A DNA stretch of 64,000 nt from JBBWZH01 sp035544115 (GCA_963714145.1 OY970235.1:7068001-7132000); one strand, 5' to 3'; counted from the first letter of the stretch, positions 51,191 to 62,024 are shown. The notes: generated from the letters alone by a model not told the origin. Program-made: numbers and translations.

Positions 51191-51513
51191 GTTCGAACTC
51201 CGTTTCGGGGGATCGGGTTACGGCTGCGCTCGACCTCACGTCGCGAGCTGGCCCAGGCCTTCGATCAGGCGGACCGGAGCTGGCCGGCACAGCGCTGTGC
51301 GGCGGGAAGCTCCCGCTGCACGCGAAACTGTGCCGCCCCGCCCTGGAACGGCCCTGACACGCCCCTGAAAGCACTCCTCAGCACCACCCGCCCCCGCCCG
51401 CACCCGCTCCCGGCCGTACCGGGCTCCTTCGCGGCTGGCCGAGCAGGCTCACCCCGTCGACATCAGGCGCGCTCGCCGCCGGTGCGTTCGGTGTCTGTGG
51501 CACGGTCCTGAGT
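51191..51513. other. Gene-free stretch between divergent genes
   Basis: It presumably holds promoters for the lipoprotein (minus) and the phosphotransferase (plus). No repeat, hairpin or credible coding frame was seen. Confidence 0.45.
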
Positions 51514-52434
51514 GTGGCTTTGGACGAGCTGCCGGTCTGGTTGCCGGCTTGGTGTCTTGACCATCTGGGCGGCGAGCCCGCTGGCGTGCTGTTCCGGTCG
51601 CAGCAGGTCTCGATGGTGTTCGGGGTGCGGTTGGCCGGCGGCAGGGACGTCGTGGTCAAGGCGCGCGCCGACGATGGCCGGGCCGTCTCGTGTGTCGCGG
51701 CGCAGGCCCGGCTGGCCGAACGCGGGTTTCCGTGTGCCCGGCCGCTCACGCCGGTGGTCGGTGCCGGTGGGCTGGCCGTGCACGCCGAGGAGTACCGGCC
51801 GGGCGGCGAGGTGCTGCACGGGGACTCGCCGGACGTGGCGTTGCGCTGCGCAGAGGTGTTCGCCCGGCTGATGGCCGAACTTGCCGGCGTAGCCGTCGCA
51901 CCGCCGCTGCCGAATCCGCCCTGGGTGCGCTGGGACCACACCGATTCCGGGGACTGGCCGGCGATCGACTTTCTCGACCGCCGGGACCAGTTTGTCGTGT
52001 CCGAGCACATCGTTGAGACGGCTGGGCGGGCCCGGGCGCGGCTGCTGGCCGCCGGGTTGCCGTGCGTGCTCGGCCACGCCGACTTCGAGGCGCAGAACCT
52101 GCGGTGGCAGGGTACGCAGATGTGGGCGGTGCACGACTGGGACAGTCTGGCGTGGCAGCCGGAGGCGGCGCTGGTGGGCGCTGCGAGCGGGTCCTTCGCC
52201 AGTGCCGGGCCGCCCACGCTGGCACCGATCGAAAGCTCCGAGGCGTTCCTGGTGGCTTATCAGGACATCCGAGGGCGCTTGTTCACGGCTGTGGAACTGG
52301 AGGTCGCGTGGGCGGCCAGCGTGTGGATGGCCGCGTACAACGCCCGGGAGATGGCACTGTGCGGTGGCGACCCGATGGGCGGCGATGCGTTGCGGGTGCA
52401 GGCAGCCGACCGCCTCCGCCGGGCCAACGCGTAG
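51514..52434 (+). CDS. Aminoglycoside phosphotransferase (APH)-fold kinase
   Basis: 306 residues from GTG 51514. The nucleotide-lobe Lys sits in GRDVVVKARADDG; the catalytic loop is GHADFEAQNLRW (His-x-Asp...Asn) and the metal-binding AVHDWDSLAW follows. These are the hallmarks of the APH/choline kinase superfamily. Substrate cannot be told; resistance is only one possibility. It is convergent with the DUF4157 gene. Confidence 0.85.
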   Translation: MALDELPVWLPAWCLDHLGGEPAGVLFRSQQVSMVFGVRLAGGRDVVVKARADDGRAVSCVAAQARLAERGFPCARPLTPVVGAGGLAVHAEEYRPGGEVLHGDSPDVALRCAEVFARLMAELAGVAVAPPLPNPPWVRWDHTDSGDWPAIDFLDRRDQFVVSEHIVETAGRARARLLAAGLPCVLGHADFEAQNLRWQGTQMWAVHDWDSLAWQPEAALVGAASGSFASAGPPTLAPIESSEAFLVAYQDIRGRLFTAVELEVAWAASVWMAAYNAREMALCGGDPMGGDALRVQAADRLRRANA

Positions 52435-52464
52435 CACCAGCAGGCAAATTCAGCGAGCGCCTAC

Positions 52465-52483
52465 CCCCGGCCCACCACCGGGG
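52465..52483. terminator. Short hairpin between convergent genes
   Basis: CCCCGG and CCGGGG flank a 7-base loop between the phosphotransferase end (52434) and DUF4157 end (52486). It is a modest stem. Confidence 0.4.
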
Positions 52484-52485
52484 CC

Positions 52486-54669
52486 CTACTTGCCGGTGGG
52501 TGGGTCGGTGAAGCCGGCGAGGTCGCTGGCGTCGAGCAGTTTGCTGCCGACCAGGCGGACGCCCTTGTAGGTCAGCTTGTCGGCCATCTGCGGGAAGATC
52601 TCCTGCTCGCAGATGCGCTTCACGATCTCGTCGTTCCAGCGCTCCAGCGGGTACGGCTTGCCGGCCATGACGACCGTGCTGGGGAACAGTTCGAAGATCT
52701 TCTCGACGTCGATCGGGGTCGCGCCGGTGGTGACCAGGTCGCGGATCGCGTCGTCGGTCATGCTGTCGGCCCGGAGGGTCACCTCGATCGCCGACTCGTC
52801 CTCCAGCAGCAGCGTGCCGTCGCCGCCCACGACGAACTCCTGGCCGGCCTTGTTCCGGACCATGAGACCGCGTTCGTTGAAATAGTCGTGGATGTCGTTC
52901 GCGGCCAGGTTGATGTACGCGCTGTTCAGGAACTCGGCGTAGTCGCGGTATTCCTGCTCCGGCTCCGGCTCTTTCGACTGCACGCCGGCGCCGGCGAACC
53001 GGCCCTCCTGGCTGGCCCGCTCCAGCGTGGTCTGCGGGTCGGTGCCCAGCGTGGTGTCGAGGTGGTCCTGGCTGGCCGTGGTGTGCAGCCGGGTGTGGTC
53101 ATAGGCGCGCCGGTCGGCGATGCCCGGCTGCTGCCCGGTGGTCATGCCCTTGGCCCGGTCCGGCACGCCGTAGTGCGGCCGGTCGGCGAACGCGAGCTTG
53201 TTGTTGTATTCCACGAACCACTGCATGACCAGGGTCTTGTTGATGAGGTGGCCGGCGGCGAAACTGTCCTGCAGGAAATGGTTGGCGTAGCCGTTGTTGA
53301 TCCACGCCTTGCGTTCCGCGTCGGTCATGGTGCTCGGGTTCCGGCGCATCGACAGGGCCGACTCGGAGTGACCGGTCCGGTGCGCCTCGGCGGCCAGACT
53401 CCGCGCCTCGTTGTGATAGAGCGACCAGCGCTCCCAGGAGAACGGCGCGAAATGGCAGGCGTTCCGGGACATCAGCCCCTTCTGCCGGTTCGGCCCGAGG
53501 CTGCCGGAGGCGGCGTTGAGATCCTGGATCGTCTGCGCCTCGTCCGGCAGCAGGTGTGCCTTGTCGTTGCCGACCGCGCCGGCGAACGCGGTCTTCCGGT
53601 TGCGTTCCCGCTTCGCCTCCTCGGCATCCGCGGTCTTCATCCCGGCGGTGCCGCCGGTCAGCCGGTCGTGGATCGAGCGGGCGATCTCCTGGCGCATCCG
53701 CTGCAGGATCGGGATCAGCGTGGCGGCCGGCAGCGAGTCGATCGCGTCCGGGCTGGGCAGGTAGTCGCCGAATGCCGACAACTCGCCGGAACTGACCCAG
53801 AGCTTGCTGGTGCCGAGCTGGATCCACCGGGTCTGCGGGAACTCCCCGCGCGGGTCGCGCTCGGCGCCGGTCGTGAAGAACGTGATCCGGGCGTACTCCT
53901 CCTCGACCAGGTGCCGCCACGCGTCGTTGACGTCCGGGTCGAGCACCTTCGCCTTCGCCACGTCGGCCGGCTTGGTGTCGCCGAGCAGCACGTGCTCGTA
54001 CGAGTTGTGCCGCTGCACCGCCCGGCCCGCCCCGCTCGGCACCGCCGCGACCGGAGCCGGGCCCGCGGCCGGCGCAGCCGCCGGACCAGCGGCCGGGGCG
54101 GTGGCGATCTCCCGGGCCAGGCCCCGGGCCTGCTGTTCGGACGCGTCCTCGGGATGGCTGACGTGACCGTCGGCGGGCGCCGAGCCGGTGGCCTGCTGGG
54201 CGACGTGGGCCAGCTCGTGGGCCAGCAGTTCCCGGCCGGTCGAGGTGCCCGGCGCGTACCGGCCGGCGGCGAAGAACACGTCGGTACCGGTGGTGAACGC
54301 CTCGGCCTGCACCGAGCGGCTCAGCGTGTCCGCCTGCGGGTCGGTGTGCAGCCGCACCGGGCTGAGGTCGACGCCGAGGTGGTGCTCCAGGTCGGCCCGC
54401 AGCCCGTCCGGCAGCGGCGCGCCGGCACCGCGCTCGGCCTCGATCGCCGACCCGATCTGCGGGTCGAGCGGCCCGGCGCCCAGCGCACCGGGGTCCGCCT
54501 GGCCGCCGGCGACGGACCGGAACAGCGTCGTGAGCGCCTGGTTCCCGGCCGCCGCGAACCCGGCCGGCGCACCGACGACCCCGGCCTCCTCGGCCGGCGG
54601 CTTGGCCCGGTGCCGGTGCGAGCGCTCCGACTCCGTCCCGTGCTCGCCCACTGGATCGTGCCCGCTCAT
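52486..54669 (-). CDS. DUF4157 (eCIS core) protein with phospholipase C-like C-terminal domain
   Basis: 727 residues from ATG 54669. Residues ~82-160 are the DUF4157 domain: GLRADLEHHLGVDLSPVRLH, then TGRELLAHELAHVAQQ with HExxH at 151-155. A Pro/Ala linker follows. The C-terminal part carries CHFAPFSWERWSLYHNEARS, AYANHFLQDSFAAGHLIN-type residues (NHFLQDSFAAGHL) and several His/Asp, resembling zinc phospholipase C/S1-P1 nuclease sites. DUF4157 marks cargo of contractile injection systems, which suggests an effector; no injection-system structural genes are in the window. The toxin activity is inference. Confidence 0.8.
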   Translation of the reverse strand: MSGHDPVGEHGTESERSHRHRAKPPAEEAGVVGAPAGFAAAGNQALTTLFRSVAGGQADPGALGAGPLDPQIGSAIEAERGAGAPLPDGLRADLEHHLGVDLSPVRLHTDPQADTLSRSVQAEAFTTGTDVFFAAGRYAPGTSTGRELLAHELAHVAQQATGSAPADGHVSHPEDASEQQARGLAREIATAPAAGPAAAPAAGPAPVAAVPSGAGRAVQRHNSYEHVLLGDTKPADVAKAKVLDPDVNDAWRHLVEEEYARITFFTTGAERDPRGEFPQTRWIQLGTSKLWVSSGELSAFGDYLPSPDAIDSLPAATLIPILQRMRQEIARSIHDRLTGGTAGMKTADAEEAKRERNRKTAFAGAVGNDKAHLLPDEAQTIQDLNAASGSLGPNRQKGLMSRNACHFAPFSWERWSLYHNEARSLAAEAHRTGHSESALSMRRNPSTMTDAERKAWINNGYANHFLQDSFAAGHLINKTLVMQWFVEYNNKLAFADRPHYGVPDRAKGMTTGQQPGIADRRAYDHTRLHTTASQDHLDTTLGTDPQTTLERASQEGRFAGAGVQSKEPEPEQEYRDYAEFLNSAYINLAANDIHDYFNERGLMVRNKAGQEFVVGGDGTLLLEDESAIEVTLRADSMTDDAIRDLVTTGATPIDVEKIFELFPSTVVMAGKPYPLERWNDEIVKRICEQEIFPQMADKLTYKGVRLVGSKLLDASDLAGFTDPPTGK

Positions 54670-54813
54670 GCGGCCGCCCCCGATCGTCCAGCCAGTCGTG
54701 CACCGATCATGCGCGCCGACCCGCCCGGGCCGGTAGGAGCCGTCCCCAGCTCCGCCCCAACAGGCAGCCGGGCGGGATGTCACAGCTGGCGGCGGCTGTC
54801 CCGTCAGCTGAGT

Positions 54814-55266
54814 ATGGGGATCAGGGGCAAGCGGGTCGTCGCCGGGGTGCTGGCGGCGACCGCCGGGTTCGTGGGGTGCTGGGCGCAGTTCGCGCCACGG
54901 TCGTTCTACCGGTCGTTCCCGCTGCCGGGGCATCACTGGCTGGCCCCGCTGGGCAGCTACAACGAGCACCTGACCCGGGACGTGGGCGGGCTGTACCTGG
55001 CCCTGCTGGTGCTCAGCTGCTGGGCGGTGGCCCGGCCGCGGCCGGAGACGCTGCGGCTGACCGGTGCGGCATGGCTGGTGTTCAGCGTCCCGCACGCCCT
55101 GTTCCACCTGCTCCACCTGGGCATGTACGGCACGATCGACAGGGTCGGCAACGTCCTGTCGCTGGGCGGCGCCGCCGTCCTCGCCGGGTTGCTGCTGCTG
55201 CCGTCCCCGGCCGGCGGCCCGCGCCGGGTCGCGATCCAGGACTCTCATCGAGAGGTGAACCCATGA
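54814..55266 (+). CDS. Small integral membrane protein (four-helix)
   Basis: 150 residues from ATG 54814. Four hydrophobic segments: VVAGVLAATAGFVGCWAQF, GGLYLALLVLSCWAV, LTGAAWLVFSVPHALFHLLH and VLSLGGAAVLAGLLLLP. RSFYRSFPLPGHHWLAPLG lies in the first loop. Family not named. Its stop overlaps the next start (ATGA), tying it to the SDR and ECF41 sigma genes. Confidence 0.78.
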   Translation: MGIRGKRVVAGVLAATAGFVGCWAQFAPRSFYRSFPLPGHHWLAPLGSYNEHLTRDVGGLYLALLVLSCWAVARPRPETLRLTGAAWLVFSVPHALFHLLHLGMYGTIDRVGNVLSLGGAAVLAGLLLLPSPAGGPRRVAIQDSHREVNP

Positions 55267-56033
55267 AGATCGCAGTGGCCGGTGGGACCGGCGTGGCCGG
55301 CCGGCTGGTCGTCGCCGCGGCGCGCGGCGCTGGCCACACCCCGGTGGTGCTGGCCCGCTCGACCGGGGTCGACGTCAGCACCGGCACGGGCCTGGAGCCG
55401 GCGCTGGCCGGCGTCTCGGTGGTCATCGACGTGAGCAACGTGACGACGCTGAGCGGCCGCAAGGCGATCGCCTTCTTCGAGGCGGCCACCCGAAACCTGC
55501 TCGCCGCCGGTGCCCGGGCCGGGGTCGGCCACCACGTCGCGCTGTCGATCGTGGGCTGCGACCGCGTCGACCTGGGCTACTACCGGGGCAAGCGTCGCCA
55601 GGAGGAGCTGGTGCTGGCCGGCCGGGTGCCGGGCAGCGTGCTGCGGGCGACCCAGTTCCACGAGATCGCCGGGCAGCTGCTGCAGCGCGGCCGCGGGCCG
55701 TTCGTGCTGATCCCGAGGTCGATCAGCCAGCCGATCGCGGCCCGGGAGGTCGCCGCCGCGCTGGTCGAGCTGGCCGCGGCCGGCCCGGCCGGGCTGGCGC
55801 CGGAACTGGCCGGGCCGGAGCGGATCGCCCTGCCCGACATGGTCCGCCGGCTGATCCGGGCCCGCGGCGGCCACCGGGTCGTCGTCCCGGTCCGGCTGCC
55901 CGGGGCGGTCGGGACGGCGCTGCGCACCGGCGGGCTGCTGCCCACCGGGACCGGCCCGCGCGGCCGGCAGACCTACGACCAGTGGCTGGCAACCGACGCC
56001 GTCCCGACCACCCCCGGCCCCGCCGGACCATGA
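55263..56033 (+). CDS. NAD(P)-binding SDR/NmrA-like protein
   Basis: 256 residues. Rossmann motif MKIAVAGGTGVAGRLVV at the N-terminus, then VVIDVSNVTTLSG and HHVALSIVGCDRVDLGYYRGKRRQEE, where the YxxxK pair (YYRGK) is visible, as in atypical SDRs of the NmrA/NAD(P)H-binding type. Coupled by ATGA overlaps both to the membrane protein before it and to the sigma gene after it. SDR genes next to ECF41 sigma genes are a recurrent pairing; the enzyme is probably part of the regulated response. Confidence 0.88.
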   Translation: MKIAVAGGTGVAGRLVVAAARGAGHTPVVLARSTGVDVSTGTGLEPALAGVSVVIDVSNVTTLSGRKAIAFFEAATRNLLAAGARAGVGHHVALSIVGCDRVDLGYYRGKRRQEELVLAGRVPGSVLRATQFHEIAGQLLQRGRGPFVLIPRSISQPIAAREVAAALVELAAAGPAGLAPELAGPERIALPDMVRRLIRARGGHRVVVPVRLPGAVGTALRTGGLLPTGTGPRGRQTYDQWLATDAVPTTPGPAGP

Positions 56034-56983
56034 CCGGCCCGGACCAGGGCCGGGCCGGACCGCTGGCCGCGGCGTACGAGCGGGCCAGACCGCGGCTGAT
56101 CAGGGTGGCGTACGCGGTGCTGGGCAGCCACGTCGAGGCCGAGGACGTCGTCTCCGAGTGCTGGCTGCGGATGGTCGCGGCGGACGGTCGCGACCCGATC
56201 CGGGACGTGGACGCCTGGGCCACGGTCGCGGTCGCCCGGGCCGCCCTGGACGCGCTGCGCTCGGCCCGGATGCGCCGCGAGCTGTACGTCGGCCCGTGGC
56301 TGCCGGAGCCGATCGTCGCGGCCGGCCCGGTCGAGGCGGACCCGGCCGACCGGGTCACCCTGGACGACAGCGTCAGCTACGCGCTGCTGGTCGTGCTGGA
56401 GACGCTCTCGCCGGCCGAGCGCACCGCCTGGGTGCTGCACGACCTGTTCGGGATGCCGTTCCCCGCGGTCGCGGACGCCGTCGGGCGCAGCCCCGCCGCC
56501 GTTCGCCAGCTGGCGGCTCGGGCCCGGGCACACGTCGAAGCCGGCGCGCCCCGGGTCGCGGTCAGCCCGGCCGAGCACACCGCGGTGGTCACCCGGTTCC
56601 TGACCGCGACCGTCGGCGGCGACCTGGCCGCACTGGTCGACGCCCTCGACCCGGATGTCGTGCTGACCAGCGACGGCGGCGGTCAGGTCTCCGCCGCCCG
56701 CCGCCCGGTCTACGGCGCGGACAAAGTGGCCCGTTTCGTCCTCGGCATCGCGACCATGGCCAAGCCGACCGAGCAGACCCGCGTCGTCGACGTCAACGGC
56801 GCCCCGGGCCTCGGTGTCTTCGACGGGGACCAGCTGACCACCGTGGTCTCGTTCACCGTCGCCGCCGGCCGGATCAGCCGGGTCGACCTCATCCGCGCGC
56901 CGCTGAAACTGGCCCGGCCGGCCCTGAGCCGGCGCCCCGGGCAGGCTGCCGGCCCGGCGACCCGGCCGCTGCTGGGAGAGTAG
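56030..56983 (+). CDS. sigJ: ECF41-type RNA polymerase sigma factor
   Basis: 317 residues. Sigma regions 2 (AAYERARPRLIRVAYAVLGS, AEDVVSECWLRM) and 4 (TLSPAERTAWVLHDLFGMPF, VGRSPAAVRQLAARAR) are followed by a SnoaL-like C-terminal domain with the ECF41 hallmark LTSDGGGQVSAARRPVYGAD. In this group the C-terminal domain replaces a separate anti-sigma and adjusts activity. The start is in ATGA overlap with the SDR stop. The SigJ name is by similarity of type. Confidence 0.9.
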   Translation: MTGPDQGRAGPLAAAYERARPRLIRVAYAVLGSHVEAEDVVSECWLRMVAADGRDPIRDVDAWATVAVARAALDALRSARMRRELYVGPWLPEPIVAAGPVEADPADRVTLDDSVSYALLVVLETLSPAERTAWVLHDLFGMPFPAVADAVGRSPAAVRQLAARARAHVEAGAPRVAVSPAEHTAVVTRFLTATVGGDLAALVDALDPDVVLTSDGGGQVSAARRPVYGADKVARFVLGIATMAKPTEQTRVVDVNGAPGLGVFDGDQLTTVVSFTVAAGRISRVDLIRAPLKLARPALSRRPGQAAGPATRPLLGE

Positions 56984-56987
56984 TGGT

Positions 56988-59900
56988 GTGCAGGTTGGGA
57001 TCCTGGGCCCGCTGGAGGTGCGGCGGGGCGGCGCGGCGATCGACGTCGGCGGTGGGCGGCTGCGTGCCCTGCTGGCCCGGCTGGCGCTCGACGCCGGCAC
57101 CGCGGTCGGCACGGCCAGCCTGGTGGAGGCGGTCTGGGGCGACGATCCGCCGGCCGATCCGGGCAACGCGCTGCAGACGCTGGTGTCCAGGCTGCGCCGC
57201 AGCCTGGGCGACGCCGGCCTGGTCCGGCAGGCCCCCGGCGGCTACCGGCTGGCCCTGGAACCGGACGCGGTCGACGCGCACCGGTTCGAGCGGCTGGTCC
57301 GCTCCGGTCGCGCCGCGGTCGCCGCCGGCGAGCCCGAGCGGGGCGCCCGGCTGCTGCGCGAGGCGCTCGCGCTGTGGCGGGGGCCGGCGCTGGCGGACGT
57401 CGCGGACCGGCTGTTCGCCACCGCGCCGGCGGCCCGGCTGGCGGACCTGCGCCGGGCCGCGGTCGAGGACCGCATCGACGCCGACCTGGCGCTGGGCCGG
57501 GCCCGCGAGGTCGTGCCGGAGCTGGCCGCGCTGGTCGGCGAGCACCCGCTGGACGAGCGGCTGGCCCGCCAGCTGATCACCGCGCTGTTCCGGTCCGGCC
57601 GGCAGGCCGACGCGCTGGCCGCGTACCAGCGGCTGCGGTCCCGGCTGGCCGACGACCTCGGCCTCGACCCGGCGCCGGAGACGCAGGCCGCGCACCTCGC
57701 GGTGCTCCGCGGCGACCCGGCACCGGCGGGTGCGGACCCGCCGGCCGAGGAGCCGCCGGCCCCGGCCGCCCGGACGAACCTGCGTGCGCAGTTGTCCAGT
57801 TTCGTCGGCCGGGAGGACGACGTCGAGCGGGTGCGCAAGCTGCTCGCCGAGAGCCGGCTGGTCACGCTGGTCGGCTCGGGCGGCGCCGGCAAGACCCGGC
57901 TGGCCAGCGAGGCGGCGGCCCGCTGGGTGGACGAGACGCCGGACGGGGTCTGGTTCGTGGAGCTGGCGCCGGTCACCGACCCGGTGCAGCTGCCCCAGAC
58001 CGTGCTCGGCTCGCTCGGCCTGCGCGAGTCGGACCTGCTGGACCGCACCGGCCGGCGGGACCCGACCGGCCGGCTGCTGGACGCGCTGGCCGACCGGCGC
58101 TGCGTGCTGGTCCTGGACAACTGCGAGCACCTGGTCGGCCCGGTCGCCGAGCTGGCCGACACGCTGCTGGCCCGCTGCCCGCTGCTGCGCATCGTCAGCA
58201 CCAGCCGGGAGCCGCTGGGGCTGGTCGGGGAGAGCCTGGCGATCGTCCCGCCGCTCGCGCTGCCGGCCAACGGCGTGGCCGCCGCGGAGGCGCTGGCCTA
58301 CCCGGCCGTCAAGCTGTTCGCCGACCGGGCCGCGGCCGCCAGCCCGGGCTTCGCGGTGGACGACACGACGGCGCCGGCGGTGGTGGAGATCTGCCGCCGC
58401 CTGGACGGGCTGCCGCTGGCGATCGAGCTGGCCGCGGCCCGGCTGCGGACCCTGCCGGTGGAGCACGTCGCCGCCCGGCTGGACGACCGGTTCCGGCTGC
58501 TGACCGGCGGCAGCCGGGTGGCGATCGGGCGGCACCGCACGCTGCGCGCGGTGGTGGAGTGGAGCTGGGATCTGCTCACCGAGCCCGAGCGCCGGCTGGC
58601 CGAACGGGTCGCGGTGTTCCCGGCCGGGGTGACCCCGGCCAGCGCGGAGACCGTCTGCGCCGGCCCGGACCTGCCGGCCGCCGAGGTCTTCGACCTGCTG
58701 GCGGCGCTGGTGGACAAGTCGCTGCTGCAGGTGGCCGGGGCGGTCGGCGCCGAGCCGCGGTACCGGATGTTGGAGACGCTGCGCGAGTACGGCATCGAGC
58801 GGCTGGCCGAGCGCGGCGAGCTGGCCGCGACCCGGGCGGCGCATGCCCGGTTCTTCGTCGCCTTCGCCCGGGTCGCCGAGCCGCACCTGCGCGCGGCCGA
58901 GCAGCTGGACTGGCTGGCCCGGCTGGACGCCGAGCGGGACAACATCATCGCCGCGCTGAGCTACCTCGGCGACTCCGGCGAGGCGGTGGCGGCGCTGGCG
59001 CTGGCCTACTCGTCCAGCACCTACTGGATGATGATGGGCGCGCACGCCGAGGCGGCCACCTGGCTGGGATTCGCGCTCGCCGTGCCGGGCGAAGTCCCGG
59101 CGGACGACCGGCTGGCCGCTGAGGCCGGCTACCTGATCAACGCGCTGATCTCCTCGACCGACGGGGCCGACGCCGGCGACATGATCCGCCGGCTGGGCGA
59201 GATCGGCCACCAGCTGGACGACGTCGACCCGGCCGGCCGGCCGCTGCTGGCTCTGCTCAAGCCGCTGGTCGCGGTCCTGGCCGGTCAGGATGAGCGGTTC
59301 CCGGCACTGCTGGCCGAGGCGATGACCAACCAGGACCGCTGGGTCCGGGCGATGGCCTGGATGCTGAGCGCGGGCACCGCCGAGAACTCCGGCGACATCG
59401 TCCGGCTCCGGTCCGAGATCGCCGCCGCGGTCACCGAGTTCCGCGGCATCGGCGAACGGTGGGGCCTGGCCGGCTCGCTCACCAGCCAGGCCCGGCTGTT
59501 CACATTGGACGGTGACCTGGACGCGGCCGCCGCGGCCTACCAGGAGGCGGCCGGGCTGCTGCGCGAGCTGGGCGCCAACGGCGACCAGGGGATGCTGCGG
59601 GTCTGGCTGGTCGACCTGCGGGCCCGCCAGGGGGATTTCGCCGGCGCGCACGCCGAACTGCGGCGCGCGCAGGCGGCGATCGCCGCGGCCGGGACGCTGC
59701 ATCACGTCTTCTTCACCCGGACCGCCGCGGCCCAACTGGCCCGCTATGCCGGCGACCTGGCCGGGGCGGCCCGGCTGTATGCGGAGGCGGAGGCGGAGGT
59801 CGACCGGTTCGCCTCGACGCACCCGGTGCACTCGCACGCGCGGGCGGTGGTCCTGGCCTGCGGGGCGCTGATCGCGCTGGCCGCCGGCGACCTGGACCGG

Positions 59901-60263
59901 GCCGGCACGGTGCTCGGCGCCGCCTACCCGATCGCGCTGTCCACAAAGGACATGCCGATCGTGGCGGCGGTCGGCATCGCGGTGGCGGACTGGGAATGCC
60001 ACCGGGGCCGGCCCGCGTCCGCCGCCGAGATCCTCGGCGCGGCGGCCCAACTGGCCGGCTCGGACGACCCGACCAACCTGGACGTCCGGCGGATCACCGG
60101 GGACCTGCGCGCGGCGCTCGGCGCCGACGGGTTCGCCGCGGCGTACGACCGGGGCCGCCGGCTGGAGCGCGGCGCCGCCGTCGCCCGGGTCGACCCGGGG
60201 ACGGCGGCGCCGGAGCCGCGGCTCACGCCCGGCGGCGGTACGCCCGGGTCGCCAGCGGCATGA
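56988..60263 (+). CDS. AfsR/SARP-like BTAD-NB-ARC-TPR transcription regulator
   Basis: 1091 residues from GTG 56988, 4 bp after the sigma stop. Winged helix (MQVGILGPLEVRRGGAAIDV, ALQTLVSRLRRSL) at 1-95, BTAD to ~245, NB-ARC ATPase with P-loop VTLVGSGGAGKTRLAS and VLVLDNCEHLVG, a linker winged-helix (AVVEWSWDLLTEPERRLAE) and a long TPR region. Large regulators of this type integrate signals into secondary metabolism or stress. Its last 41 bases overlap the convergent ABC permease gene. Confidence 0.9.
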   Translation: MQVGILGPLEVRRGGAAIDVGGGRLRALLARLALDAGTAVGTASLVEAVWGDDPPADPGNALQTLVSRLRRSLGDAGLVRQAPGGYRLALEPDAVDAHRFERLVRSGRAAVAAGEPERGARLLREALALWRGPALADVADRLFATAPAARLADLRRAAVEDRIDADLALGRAREVVPELAALVGEHPLDERLARQLITALFRSGRQADALAAYQRLRSRLADDLGLDPAPETQAAHLAVLRGDPAPAGADPPAEEPPAPAARTNLRAQLSSFVGREDDVERVRKLLAESRLVTLVGSGGAGKTRLASEAAARWVDETPDGVWFVELAPVTDPVQLPQTVLGSLGLRESDLLDRTGRRDPTGRLLDALADRRCVLVLDNCEHLVGPVAELADTLLARCPLLRIVSTSREPLGLVGESLAIVPPLALPANGVAAAEALAYPAVKLFADRAAAASPGFAVDDTTAPAVVEICRRLDGLPLAIELAAARLRTLPVEHVAARLDDRFRLLTGGSRVAIGRHRTLRAVVEWSWDLLTEPERRLAERVAVFPAGVTPASAETVCAGPDLPAAEVFDLLAALVDKSLLQVAGAVGAEPRYRMLETLREYGIERLAERGELAATRAAHARFFVAFARVAEPHLRAAEQLDWLARLDAERDNIIAALSYLGDSGEAVAALALAYSSSTYWMMMGAHAEAATWLGFALAVPGEVPADDRLAAEAGYLINALISSTDGADAGDMIRRLGEIGHQLDDVDPAGRPLLALLKPLVAVLAGQDERFPALLAEAMTNQDRWVRAMAWMLSAGTAENSGDIVRLRSEIAAAVTEFRGIGERWGLAGSLTSQARLFTLDGDLDAAAAAYQEAAGLLRELGANGDQGMLRVWLVDLRARQGDFAGAHAELRRAQAAIAAAGTLHHVFFTRTAAAQLARYAGDLAGAARLYAEAEAEVDRFASTHPVHSHARAVVLACGALIALAAGDLDRAGTVLGAAYPIALSTKDMPIVAAVGIAVADWECHRGRPASAAEILGAAAQLAGSDDPTNLDVRRITGDLRAALGADGFAAAYDRGRRLERGAAVARVDPGTAAPEPRLTPGGGTPGSPAA

Positions 60264-61052
60264 AGACGACCAGCAGGCCGACCATCCAGACCACCGTCCA
60301 CAGCAGCGGCCGGGCCACCGGGCCGCCCAGCATCAGCCCGCGCACCATGCCGACCAGGTGACTGATCGGGTTGACCTTGACGAACGCCTGCAGCCAGCCG
60401 GGCAGCGTCGCCACCGGGACGAACACGTTGCTGCCGAAGCTGAGCGGGAGCACCAGCATGAACATCACGCCCTGCACGGCACCCGGGGTCCGGGAGACCA
60501 TGCCGACGAACACCGAGATCCAGCAGAAGCAGAGCGCGAACGCGATCGACATGGCCACCGCGGCGAGCAGTGCCAGCGGGTTGGTGCCGATCCGGAACCC
60601 GAGCACGTAGCCGAAGCCGAGGAAGATCACGCACAGCAGCAGGTACCGGACCAGATCGGCCAGCACCGCGCCGACCAGCGGCGCCGACCGGGCGATCGGC
60701 AGCGACCGGAACCGGTCGAAGACGCCCTTCTCGATGTCGGCGTTGAGGTTCTGGCCGAGCGCGATGCCACCCATCGCGATCCCCTGGCCGAGCAGGCCCG
60801 GCAGCAGGAACTGCAGGTAGTCATGCTGCGAGCCGGCACCGACCGCGCCGCCGAAGATGTACACGAACAGCACCAGGAAGATGATCGGCTGCAGCGTCAC
60901 GTCGATCAGCGCTTCCGGCGTCCGCATGGTTTTGATCAGGCTGCGCTTGGCCAGCGCCAGTGCGTGCCGGATCCGCCGGGGCAGCCGCGACGTAGTGCCC
61001 GGCGGCGCCGGCCGGACCGCGACCGGCGCGGTCTCGGTGTCCATTGTGACGG

Positions 61053-61056
<4 letters not shown>
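60223..61056 (-). CDS. ABC-2 type exporter permease (DrrB-like)
   Basis: 277 residues from ATG 61056. About six transmembrane helices (LIDVTLQPIIFLVLFVYIFG, YLLLCVIFLGFGYVLGF, FMLVLPLSFGSNVFVP, LLWTVVWMVGLLVVFMP) with the ABC-2 signature around QFLLPGLLGQGIAMGGIALG and GVFDRFRSLPIARSA. Partner of the ATPase encoded upstream (ATGA overlap). Such pairs export drugs or lipids. The 3' end overlaps the convergent regulator gene by 41 bp. Confidence 0.9.

Positions 61057-62024
<968 letters not shown>

Noticed and set aside
54777..55262. Plus-strand ORF 54777-56033 reading into the SDR gene
   Set aside because: Its part before 55263 is out of frame with the membrane-protein gene, which has proper hydrophobic helices; the SDR starts at ATG 55263 by ATGA overlap.
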